Positions 20,436 through 31,279 of a stretch of 64,000 bases of DNA are shown in pieces. The stretch comes from Peptoniphilus raoultii (lineage in GTDB: Bacteria; Bacillota; Clostridia; Tissierellales; Peptoniphilaceae). The position numbers and the translations under genes are program-made. Location: NCBI RefSeq assembly GCF_900099555.1, contig NZ_FMWM01000002.1:124001-188000 (forward strand), in the 5' to 3' direction. Each line of letters begins with the position of its first letter. Position 1 is the stretch's first letter. The notes below the pieces were generated by a model that was not told the origin of the DNA, did not search any database, and saw nothing but the letters and a program-made list of their open reading frames with translations.

Positions 20436-20831
20436 TTAAGCGTTTCTTTCTTTTACGGAATAATAAATATTCACTAGAACTAATATACCTGCAAGTATAG
20501 TAACCATTGGAACTGTTTTTGCCCTGCATGGCATTTGTGCCATCATGCAGCCTCCAATTAAATAGTTGACATTTAAAATTTCAAGGATACCAAGGGCAAT
20601 ATTTCCTATCGCAATTCCTGTAGCTATCTTTGCATCTTTAACTATAATAAAGATAATTGCCAGAACTATAACTACAGCTCCGATACCCATTGTCATATTG
20701 CCCATCCAGTGGCATTTCATAAACTTACCGTCTTCCATTGGTGGACAGACGGGAGTAATATACTTAGGTGCTAATATTAATAAAAGTCCAATGAGTGCAG
20801 AAATATATCCAAAAATATTTTTCTTCTTCAA
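20436..20831 (-). CDS. DUF4418 family membrane protein
   Basis: This 131-residue protein has four membrane segments. It has the DUF4418 pattern: after the first helix a PVC motif (Cys29), then MKCHWMG (Cys40, His41), and before the last helix CMMAQMPC (Cys95, Cys102). These Cys, His and Met residues fall in loops on one face, presumably outside, and would suit metal binding. The family has no established function, but it is seen beside MacB-type ABC genes. The start is a TTG at 20831 with a weak GGGAAG upstream. It is the first gene of the iron operon. Confidence 0.78.
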   Translation of the reverse strand: MKKKNIFGYISALIGLLLILAPKYITPVCPPMEDGKFMKCHWMGNMTMGIGAVVIVLAIIFIIVKDAKIATGIAIGNIALGILEILNVNYLIGGCMMAQMPCRAKTVPMVTILAGILVLVNIYYSVKERNA

Positions 20832-21244
20832 GTATCTTCAACTTCCCTTCTTATAAATTAGCTCAGTTTAATTGTAATATAAATACTTAAACATAATTAT
20901 AAGAAATTACATTAATTAATTTAAATTTGAAAACCTATATCAATTAATTTTCGCTATCAATAATATTACAATAATTTATAAAATTTTACAATTATTTTGA
21001 GAAAATTTTACTATCTCAAAAATATATTAGGACTTTTTATAAGTTTGTTAAATGATTCTTGTAAACTTAGGTTTATTGTCCCTTCGACATATACTTTTCT
21101 GTAAAATTTAATTATTTGTTGCTTGCATTTCAATAATTTTTAATTATTTTAACTTGACATTTTTTTGATTTTAATTATTTGCTGACTCCATTTTTTAAAA
21201 ACTATTTATATGCCTACGGCTTTTCATTTAATGATTTTTTGGCA
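20832..21244. other. Upstream region of the iron operon, no gene
   Basis: About 410 bases of very AT-rich DNA contain no plausible gene. On the minus strand 20888-20902 reads TTATAATTATGTTTA, which agrees at 12 of 15 positions with the PerR/Fur-type core TTATAATNATTATAA and contains a TATAAT -10. Other structure is an 8-bp inverted repeat TTTTGAGA/TCTCAAAA (20995-21021) and TAAAC-TTAG-GTTTA (21062-21075). The regulator assignment is tentative. Confidence 0.35.
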
Positions 21245-21250
21245 TAAAAT

Positions 21251-21273
21251 AAAGACAGCCTATAGCCGTCTTT
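21251..21273 (-). terminator. Intrinsic terminator of the glycolytic operon
   Basis: On the minus strand AAAGACGGC pairs with GCTGTCTTT with one G-U pair, followed by a T-rich run, just after the last gene. Confidence 0.8.
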
Positions 21274-21283
21274 AAATATATAT

Positions 21284-24517
<3,234 letters not shown>

Positions 24518-24518
<1 letters not shown>

Positions 24519-25258
24519 TATTTCTCCTTATAATTTATAATCTTTAAAAATTCGTCTGCCTTGAGGCTGGCTCCTCCAACTAAAGCTCCGTCAATATCAG
24601 GACACTCTAAAAGATCCTTAGCATTTTCTCCCTTAACAGATCCGCCATATAAAATTCTGATTTCATCTTTTAAATCTCCAAATAAAGATCCTAAAGTTTC
24701 TCTAATAAAGGCACACATTTTTTGGGCATCTTCCCTATTGCAAACTTCTCCACTTCCTATGGCCCAAATTGGTTCATAGGCAAGAGTTAAATTATCTTTA
24801 TTAAATTCAAAATCCTTAAGATCAGTTAGAATTTGATTTTTTACAAAATCATAGGCTCCGCCAGATTTTCTTGTTTCCTTATCTTCTCCCAAGCAAAGAA
24901 TAATTTTTAAATTATTTTCAAGAGCTTTTTTTATTTTTTTTCTTATAATTTCATCGTCTTCCAAAAAAATATTTCTTCTTTCGCTGTGGCCAATAATGAC
25001 ATAATCGCAAAATTCTTTTACAATCCTGGCACTAACTTCTCCTGTGTAGGCTCCATCATCATAGGCAGCAAGATTTTGTGCAGAAAGTTTTACCTTAGCC
25101 TTAAATAATTCCTTCAAGGGATATAAAGATGTGAAGGTAGGAGCAATTAAAATGTCCTTATCCCCTAAATCTTCCTCTAAAAGATTTCTTGCAAATTCCT
25201 CTGCTTCTTTTGCAGTCTTATTCATTTTCCAGTTGCCACATATAAATTTTTTTCTCAT
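24518..25258 (-). CDS. tpiA: Triosephosphate isomerase
   Basis: This 246-residue TIM barrel has the full set of signatures: GNWKMNK at the start, the catalytic histidine in IIGHSERR, the catalytic glutamate in LAYEPIWAIGSG, and the C-terminal phosphate loop YGGSVKGEN and DGALVGGASL. It interconverts dihydroxyacetone phosphate and glyceraldehyde 3-phosphate. It is coupled to pgk and gpmI by one-base overlaps. Confidence 0.97.
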
Positions 25259-26448
25259 TATTTTTCACTATCTCCTAAGGCCTTAAGAGCAGGAAGCTCC
25301 TTGCCTTCCAAAAGTTCCAGACTGGCACCTCCACCTGTTGAAATATGGGTGAACTTTTCCGCTAATCCTGACTTTTCTACAGCAGAAACTGAATCGCCAC
25401 CTCCAACAATTGTTAGACCCTTAATTTCTCCTAAAATTTTTGCAAGACCCATTGTGCCCTTTGCAAATTGTTCAATTTCAAAAACTCCACAAGGGCCATT
25501 CCAAACAACAGTATTTGCATCTTTTAATTCTTCTTTCAAATTTTCTAAAGTCTTAGGACCTATATCTAAAATCATTTGATCTTTTGGAATTTTATGAATT
25601 TCAAAAACTGCACTTTGGGCTTCTTCAGAAATTCCCTTGGCAGTTACAACATCAAGAGGAAGAATTAATTTTACTTTCTTGTCCTTTGACAGAGAAATTA
25701 ATTCTCTTGCAAGGTCAAGCTTATCTTCCTCCACAAGAGATGTACCAACTTCAATACCCTCAGCCTTTAAAAAGTTTATGGCCATTGCACCAACAATAAT
25801 TAATTTATCAACTTTATTTAAAAGATTTTTTATTAATTCAATTTTGTCAGAAACTTTTGATCCTCCTAAAATTGCCACAAAAGGCCTTTCAGGATTTTCA
25901 AGAGAATCCTTTAAGTATTTTATTTCTTTCTCCAGCAAAAATCCCGGAAAAGATGGAAGATATTTTGTAACCTCCGAATTTGAAGCATGGGCTCTGTGGG
26001 CTGTTCCAAAGGCATCGTTAATGTAAACATCTGCAAGACTTGCAAGATTTTTTGCAAAGTCTGGATCATTTTTTTCTTCTTCTGGGACAAATCTTAAATT
26101 TTCCAGTAGGGCAATTTGACCTCCCTTTAAAGACTTTACTCTTTCTTTTAAGTCATCACTTACAACTTTTTGGTCTTCTAAAAATAAAATATCTTCTCCC
26201 AATAACTTTCCAAGCCTTTGGGCCACAGCTTTTAAACTTAAATCTTTATTATATTTTCCCTTAGGTCTACCCAAATGGCTCATTAAAATAATTTTTGCTC
26301 CCGCATCCTTTAAGTATTTTATAGTTGGAAGGCTTTTGACAATCCTGTCATCACCTGCCACCTTCCCATTCTTTAAAGGCACATTAAAATCCACTCTAAC
26401 TAGAGCGGTCTTATTTTTAAAATCATAGTCTTTTAAATTCTTAATCAT
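25258..26448 (-). CDS. pgk: Phosphoglycerate kinase
   Basis: This 396-residue protein has the conserved RVDFNVPLK opening, the HLGRPKG loop, the central hinge region and the C-terminal ATP site (GGGDSVSAV and HISTGGGASLE). It makes ATP from 1,3-bisphosphoglycerate. It is the second gene of the operon, 11 bases after gltX. The usual upstream partner gapA is absent here. Confidence 0.97.
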   Translation of the reverse strand: MIKNLKDYDFKNKTALVRVDFNVPLKNGKVAGDDRIVKSLPTIKYLKDAGAKIILMSHLGRPKGKYNKDLSLKAVAQRLGKLLGEDILFLEDQKVVSDDLKERVKSLKGGQIALLENLRFVPEEEKNDPDFAKNLASLADVYINDAFGTAHRAHASNSEVTKYLPSFPGFLLEKEIKYLKDSLENPERPFVAILGGSKVSDKIELIKNLLNKVDKLIIVGAMAINFLKAEGIEVGTSLVEEDKLDLARELISLSKDKKVKLILPLDVVTAKGISEEAQSAVFEIHKIPKDQMILDIGPKTLENLKEELKDANTVVWNGPCGVFEIEQFAKGTMGLAKILGEIKGLTIVGGGDSVSAVEKSGLAEKFTHISTGGGASLELLEGKELPALKALGDSEK

Positions 26449-26459
26449 TTTTTCTCCTA

Positions 26460-27935
26460 TTATAAACTTTCCAGAACCTTACTTGCCCTTGAAATTAATT
26501 TTTCCTTGCCAAGTAAATAAATAATATATGACATTTCAGGGCCGTGAACATTACCAGAAATTGCTGCACGAACTGGCATATAAAGAGCTTTTCCCTTAAC
26601 TCCTGATGCCTTTTGAACTTCCTTCATAAGACCCATGGAAACTTCTAAATCAATTTCATCATGGCCTTCACAAACTTCAATAAAAGATTTTAAAAGATCA
26701 GGAACATGGGGCTGTTTTAATTCTTCTTTGGCACTATCTTCTGTGATTTCAATATCTCCAAATAAAAATTTAATGTGGTCCGGAATATCTTCTAATTTAT
26801 CAATACTTTCACTTACAGTTTCAATTAAAATCTTGTACCATTCATAATTATTTTTAATTTGTTCTTCGCTTAAAAGCCTTGATTTTGTAACAAAGGGAAT
26901 GGAAAGTTCAGCAAGTTTTGTAATGGGATATTCCTTAATATAATGAGAATTCACCCAATTTAATTTATCTGTGTCAAAAATTCCGCCAGACTTGCCAACT
27001 CTTTCAAAAGAGAATTTTTTAGTCAGCTCTTTTAAATTCATAATTTCTTCTCCATCTTCAGGAGACCAGCCAACAAGGGCCAAATAATTTATAATCCCTT
27101 CAGGAAGATAGCCTCTGTTTTTAAAGTCTTCAACAGAAACATCGCCTTGCCTTTTTGAAAGTTTCTTTCTATTTTTATTTAAAACGGTTGGAAGGTGGAC
27201 AAAAGTTGGCACATCCCAACCAAAAGCTTCGTAAAGATAAACGTGTTTTGGCGTTGATGAAAGCCATTCTTCTCCCCTAACAATGTGAGTTATGCCCATT
27301 AAATGGTCATCAATTACAACTGCCATATGATAAGTTGGAAAGCCGTCAGATTTCATTAAAACTTGATCGTCAAGCTCATCACTATTTATTGTTACCTTTC
27401 CCCTAACAGCATCATAAAAAGAAATATCTTTGTTGTGGGGAAGTTTTAGTCTTACAACATACTCTTCACCATTTGCAATTCTTTTTTTAGCCTCTTCAAT
27501 TGAAATAGACCTACAAAGTCCGTCATATTTTGGAACTTGACCCTTAATTTTTTGTTCTTCACGAATGGAGTCAAGCCTTTCTTTTGTGCAAAAACAATAA
27601 TAGGCATAGCCCTTTTCAATTAATTCATCAACATATTTTTTGTAGATATCAAGTCTTTGAGATTGAATGTAAGGCCCAAAATCGCCCTTTTCAACAATTT
27701 TTCCATCTTCTACAAAAACTCCTTCGTCATAATCTATGCCTGCCCATTTAAGAGAGCTTATTAAATTTTCAATTGCTCCTTCAACATATCTTGTCCTGTC
27801 AGTATCTTCAATTCTTAAAATAAATTTGCCGCCATTATTTTTTGCAAATAAATAATTATAAAGGGCTGTTCTCAGTCCCCCTATGTGCAAATAACCTGTT
27901 GGTGACGGTGCAAATCTTAATCTTACTTCTTTCAT
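26460..27935 (-). CDS. gltX: Glutamate--tRNA ligase
   Basis: This 491-residue class I synthetase charges tRNA-Glu, and may also charge tRNA-Gln where a GatCAB system exists. The HIGH-type motif is present (SPTGYLHIGGLR, residues ~9-20), and the KMSKS-type loop reads KKLSKRQG. A zinc-like Cys cluster is visible in YYCFCTKE. It is the first gene of a transcript that continues into glycolytic genes. It has a good promoter upstream and a GGGAG site before the ATG. Confidence 0.95.
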   Translation of the reverse strand: MKEVRLRFAPSPTGYLHIGGLRTALYNYLFAKNNGGKFILRIEDTDRTRYVEGAIENLISSLKWAGIDYDEGVFVEDGKIVEKGDFGPYIQSQRLDIYKKYVDELIEKGYAYYCFCTKERLDSIREEQKIKGQVPKYDGLCRSISIEEAKKRIANGEEYVVRLKLPHNKDISFYDAVRGKVTINSDELDDQVLMKSDGFPTYHMAVVIDDHLMGITHIVRGEEWLSSTPKHVYLYEAFGWDVPTFVHLPTVLNKNRKKLSKRQGDVSVEDFKNRGYLPEGIINYLALVGWSPEDGEEIMNLKELTKKFSFERVGKSGGIFDTDKLNWVNSHYIKEYPITKLAELSIPFVTKSRLLSEEQIKNNYEWYKILIETVSESIDKLEDIPDHIKFLFGDIEITEDSAKEELKQPHVPDLLKSFIEVCEGHDEIDLEVSMGLMKEVQKASGVKGKALYMPVRAAISGNVHGPEMSYIIYLLGKEKLISRASKVLESL

Positions 27936-27969
27936 TTAAACACTCCCAAAAAATCTTATTCTTATCTAT

Positions 27970-27998
27970 AGTATAGTTAAATTGGCTTGTTTTGTAAA
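27970..27998 (-). promoter_or_regulatory. Promoter of gltX and the glycolytic operon
   Basis: On the minus strand TTTACA (27993-27998) and TATACT (27970-27975) are 17 bases apart and about 35 bases upstream of the gltX ATG. Confidence 0.6.
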
Positions 27999-28063
27999 TA
28001 TTATAAAATTTGGAAATTATTCCTTATAATTTTTTTAATTTATATTAACTCAAATATAAATTT

Positions 28064-28317
28064 TAAAATTTTGCTTGTGCATAATTATCCACAGGGTGCT
28101 AATGGAATAAAAGAGTTATTTTACGAAAATTTTCTTATTCGCCTAGTTGTCCAAGTGTAGGCAGAATATTTAAGAAGAGTTAAAGAGACGGAATTAAAAG
28201 AATTTTATGTTTGCGTGAAAAAGTTCTTGCTTATTGCTTTGAAAAAATTTGTAGTTCCTTGGATAGAGAAAAGACTCGATTCTATCGAGCCTCCCCCATA
28301 TTTGACATAGAACCAAA
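28064..28317. other. Non-coding stretch with unidentified open frames, possible gene relic
   Basis: Between gltX and the PepSY-like lipoprotein gene, about 250 bases have higher GC than the flanking spacer. A plus-strand frame from about 28160 to the TAG at about 28309 is open for ~49 codons without a start and ends near PPPYLT. A second frame is also open for about 45 codons. I could not recognise either. A short inverted repeat GACTCGAT-TCT-ATCGAGCC lies at about 28271-28290. It may be the relic of a lost gene or of an insertion. Confidence 0.3.
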
Positions 28318-29127
28318 TTAATAAGAATCTCCACCGATTATTTTACCGTCATAGGCATCAACATATATTAATACATCTTCAACCTCTATAACATAAGCTA
28401 AATGAAAAACCCCAATTTTTGGAGCTTTGATATTATTTTTACTATCTACTAAAAATGATGAATCCTTAAAAAAGTCATTGGATTCAATTACCGTTAACGT
28501 AACATTTAGAACATTTTCTGATTTGTTTTTATTGGATTTTAATAAAAAATCTTTTGCAATATTCTCAGCCTTTATTTCATCTATTTTGGGTGGTTCTTTT
28601 ATTCTAAAGTTATCTATAATATCTAATAGAATAACAGAATTCTCATTGTTATTAAATACAACTCTAATTTGATCGTATGGGTTGAAAATATTAGCAACAT
28701 TTGCTTTATAATAGGAATACATCTTATATTCTTTTGTATAATAACCCATCTTTTCCTCAGTATAATCAGATGGAATATATTTATCTTTGATAAATTTTAC
28801 ATATTCTTTTTCTGGATATTCTAAATCTTCTGCACTATCTTCATCCCACTTAAGAGTTGATAAAGCATCTACATGAATCACATCACTGTTATTATCAAAA
28901 ATAAAGATAGCCCCTTCAGAAGACTCAATTTTTATCCCTCCATTATCCAGATTTTCTCTTTCTTTATAGAGCATTTCTCCATCTTTTTCATTATATCCAA
29001 AATCCTTTAATGTACTAACTATTTTTACTTTATTTAATTTATCAATCGAATTTATTTTTTTGGAACACGCCATTAATAGAAATATTAAACAAATGCATAT
29101 TAAATATATTAAAACTCTTTTTTTCAT
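28318..29127 (-). CDS. Lipoprotein with PepSY-like C-terminal region
   Basis: This 269-residue protein has a lipoprotein signal (lipobox Cys21, LLMAC). Its C-terminal half resembles the PepSY/YcdB-type repeat: AENIAKDFLL, then a strand AYVIEV and a closing VDAYDGKIIGGDSY. Such domains are secreted and are thought to be regulatory or inhibitory for proteases, but most have no tested role. It lies 20 bases after a truncated gene remnant in an accessory patch. The central region is acidic and not recognised. Confidence 0.7.
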   Translation of the reverse strand: MKKRVLIYLICICLIFLLMACSKKINSIDKLNKVKIVSTLKDFGYNEKDGEMLYKERENLDNGGIKIESSEGAIFIFDNNSDVIHVDALSTLKWDEDSAEDLEYPEKEYVKFIKDKYIPSDYTEEKMGYYTKEYKMYSYYKANVANIFNPYDQIRVVFNNNENSVILLDIIDNFRIKEPPKIDEIKAENIAKDFLLKSNKNKSENVLNVTLTVIESNDFFKDSSFLVDSKNNIKAPKIGVFHLAYVIEVEDVLIYVDAYDGKIIGGDSY

Positions 29128-29147
29128 ATTTATTTGCTTAGTATTAA

Positions 29148-29441
29148 CTAAACTCTCCCTGATATATTTTTATCGTCCCAAAAACGTATATAGTAATATG
29201 TTCCTGGTTTTTCAATAGTCCTCAATAAATTAGAATAAAATGTTTTGCTTGGATTTTCTCTAACTTGATGCTTTGAATTTCCGGTAAAATCTAACATCGT
29301 ACTAAAAAGAACCTCATCATACCAACCTAGAAATACTTTTCCACTTGAATTTTTACTGATTCCAAAAGCATTCCTCCAGCCTGTATCTTCAGCTGTGCGA
29401 CACCCATTTAAAAAACAAAGTTCCAACAACTGTTTACATTA
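29148..29441 (-). pseudogene. 3' remnant of a larger gene (caspase/CHAT-like C-terminus)
   Basis: An open frame of ~93 codons begins directly after an in-frame TAA with no start codon preceded by a ribosome binding site; only TTG codons are available. The sequence starts in the middle of a fold (ELCFLNGCRTAEDTGW) and continues with AFGISK and VFLGWYDEV. This looks like the strand bearing the active-site Cys of caspase-like or CHAT-like proteins. The N-terminal part with the partner His is missing. It is probably a truncated relic. The family call is tentative, based on the NGCRTA pattern. Confidence 0.5.
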
Positions 29442-29685
29442 TTAAATTATAACTAATTTAATCTAAAATTAGTATAATGTATTCCTATTTATGTTATGAA
29501 TATATTTATACCCCTTATGATTCCAATTTTTTCTTTCACTTCTTTTTCTAATCTACTAAGTCTTCCTCTATTTCTTCAATATTATAATTTTCTTATAACT
29601 ATATTAATATGGTAAAATAAAAAATGAAAATACTAGGGGAAGCTTTGAAAAAAATCTCCAAAAATATTTTTTATAGGTGACTGAT

Positions 29686-30426
29686 ATGAAAAAAACTTTA
29701 AGTCTTATATTTTTTCTCATTGTTTTATTTATCATTAATGCTTTTTTTGGTAACCCCATTTCCAAAATTTTAGCAAATAATTCTGCAAATAAATATATTA
29801 AAGAGAATTATGATAATTTGAACCTTAAAAGAGATAAAGTTTTTTATAATTTTAAAGATGGCTGCTACATAATTAATCTTGAAGACAAAAATAGCATAGA
29901 CACAAAATTTTCTTTATCTTTCAATAGTTTTGGAAATTTAAAGTACGATAACTTTGAAGACAGATTATTTAATACCTATAGACGCTTTGAATATGAGATT
30001 TATGAATATGGAAGAAGACTAGAAGAAAAACACCGCTTTAAATACAAAATATCCCTATCAATTCTCGAAAATGAGGATCATAGAGATATTTTAAAATTAG
30101 ATGATAAAGTTGATTTCAATAATTTCCCTTTAAAAGTTTCAGCTGATGTTTACGGATTTTCTAATAAACTAGATTTTGAAAAAACAATGATTGTTTTAAA
30201 AAGACTCCAAAAAATATTAGATAAGGAAAATCTTGAAGCCTTTGAATATAGCATAATACTCGTTCCTCTGAAAGATAGAGCGAAAGATGGTAAGGCTGAG
30301 TCTTGGCAAAATGCCTTTTCAATATATAATATTCCAGATGACCTTATTAGAAATGAAAATATTTCCGGCTTAAAGGATCTATATAATGCTCAGAAAACAA
30401 GCTGCGAAAAAATAAAGGACCGCTAA
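29686..30426 (+). CDS. YfjL-like protein of unknown function
   Basis: This 246-residue protein has one N-terminal membrane helix or signal anchor (residues ~4-22), then GNPISK and a Tyr-rich, charged extracellular domain. The start is placed at ATG 29686 because an AGGTG lies 7 bases before it, rather than the GTG at 29677. The opening NPISKILANNSANKYIK resembles Bacillus YfjL-type proteins, which have two small domains and no established function. The gene is monocistronic, with a terminator shared with the convergent transpeptidase gene. Confidence 0.6.
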   Translation: MKKTLSLIFFLIVLFIINAFFGNPISKILANNSANKYIKENYDNLNLKRDKVFYNFKDGCYIINLEDKNSIDTKFSLSFNSFGNLKYDNFEDRLFNTYRRFEYEIYEYGRRLEEKHRFKYKISLSILENEDHRDILKLDDKVDFNNFPLKVSADVYGFSNKLDFEKTMIVLKRLQKILDKENLEAFEYSIILVPLKDRAKDGKAESWQNAFSIYNIPDDLIRNENISGLKDLYNAQKTSCEKIKDR

Positions 30427-30446
30427 TTAATTTTAACGATCCTTTT
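30414..30446. terminator. Bidirectional intrinsic terminator
   Basis: AAAGGA (30414-30419) and TCCTTTT (30440-30446) form the base of a stem, with T- and A-rich flanks, between the convergent YfjL-like and transpeptidase genes. Confidence 0.55.
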
Positions 30447-30449
30447 AAT

Positions 30450-31268
30450 TTAATATTCAAATAAATCACTCGTTGGATAATCTATAATTTTTTCTGTTTT
30501 AACTTCTGCATTTATATTTTCAGATTTCTTTTCATTATTGTCAGATTTTTCAGCTGGTTTTTCAAGGGGCTTATCTTTTTTTATTCTTGAATACTGATAA
30601 AGTCCCCAGCTTTCTAATTCTTCATCTGTTCCAATCCAAACAGGTGCCTTGACATTCACAAGTGGAAATACAGCTTCTTCAATATCATAATTAAACATTC
30701 TTATACATCCGTTTGAATAGTAGCCACCAATTTGATGGGGTTTAATATTTCCATGAATGCCATAGCCGCTAAAGCCCTTTAATCTTAATCCCATCCATCT
30801 TTCACCAAGAGGATTATTGGGGTCGTCACTTGCAGCCGGTTTATATTTCCCATTCATTCCTCCCCAAGCAGGATTTTTGTGCATATTTGCAATTGTTCCC
30901 TTGCCAGAAGGCGTTGGTGTATTACTTGTCCCTAAAGTTACAGGATATTTTCCTTGAGAAGCTCCTCCTTTATATAAAGTTAAAGTTCTTCTTGATTTAT
31001 TTACGGCAATCCAATATCCATTTGTTGGAGGATTTGTCACCATATCATAGACTTCATAATTTTCCGTATATAGACATTCTTCAGTTTTCTTATCAATTTT
31101 TCCACTTACAGGAAGATTCATTTGTGCCTGAAATTTTTTTATGTTTGCAGTTCTGTCTGCTCCCTTTTTATCCATAAAATTATTTGGCCTTATAAATTTT
31201 GCGCTTACTGTAAATGGAAATAATAAAATAATTAAAAGTAAAATAATTAATTTTCTAAATTTTTTCAT
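30450..31268 (-). CDS. L,D-transpeptidase (YkuD domain)
   Basis: This ~272-residue exported enzyme has a signal peptide, a short peptidoglycan-binding-like helical region (KIKKFQAQMNLPV-type pattern, here IKKFQAQMNLPVSG) and a YkuD catalytic domain. The active site shows HGN and the SNGCIRM motif with the nucleophile cysteine. It makes 3-3 crosslinks or attaches proteins to peptidoglycan, using a mechanism not blocked by most penicillins. A Lys/Glu-rich tail of ~60 residues follows. The start is placed at ATG 31268, 11 bases after the uvrA stop, because the longer frame would overlap uvrA. Confidence 0.88.
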   Translation of the reverse strand: MKKFRKLIILLLIILLFPFTVSAKFIRPNNFMDKKGADRTANIKKFQAQMNLPVSGKIDKKTEECLYTENYEVYDMVTNPPTNGYWIAVNKSRRTLTLYKGGASQGKYPVTLGTSNTPTPSGKGTIANMHKNPAWGGMNGKYKPAASDDPNNPLGERWMGLRLKGFSGYGIHGNIKPHQIGGYYSNGCIRMFNYDIEEAVFPLVNVKAPVWIGTDEELESWGLYQYSRIKKDKPLEKPAEKSDNNEKKSENINAEVKTEKIIDYPTSDLFEY

Positions 31269-31279
31269 AGTATCTTTTA

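Noticed and set aside
21062-21075. TAAACTTAGGTTTA as an IdeR/DtxR operator
   Set aside because: Only 5-bp arms, far from the likely promoter, and poor match to the DtxR core.
25584-26264. Plus-strand open frames inside pgk
   Set aside because: They are antisense to a clear, full-length pgk, and the translations look like reversed codons of it.
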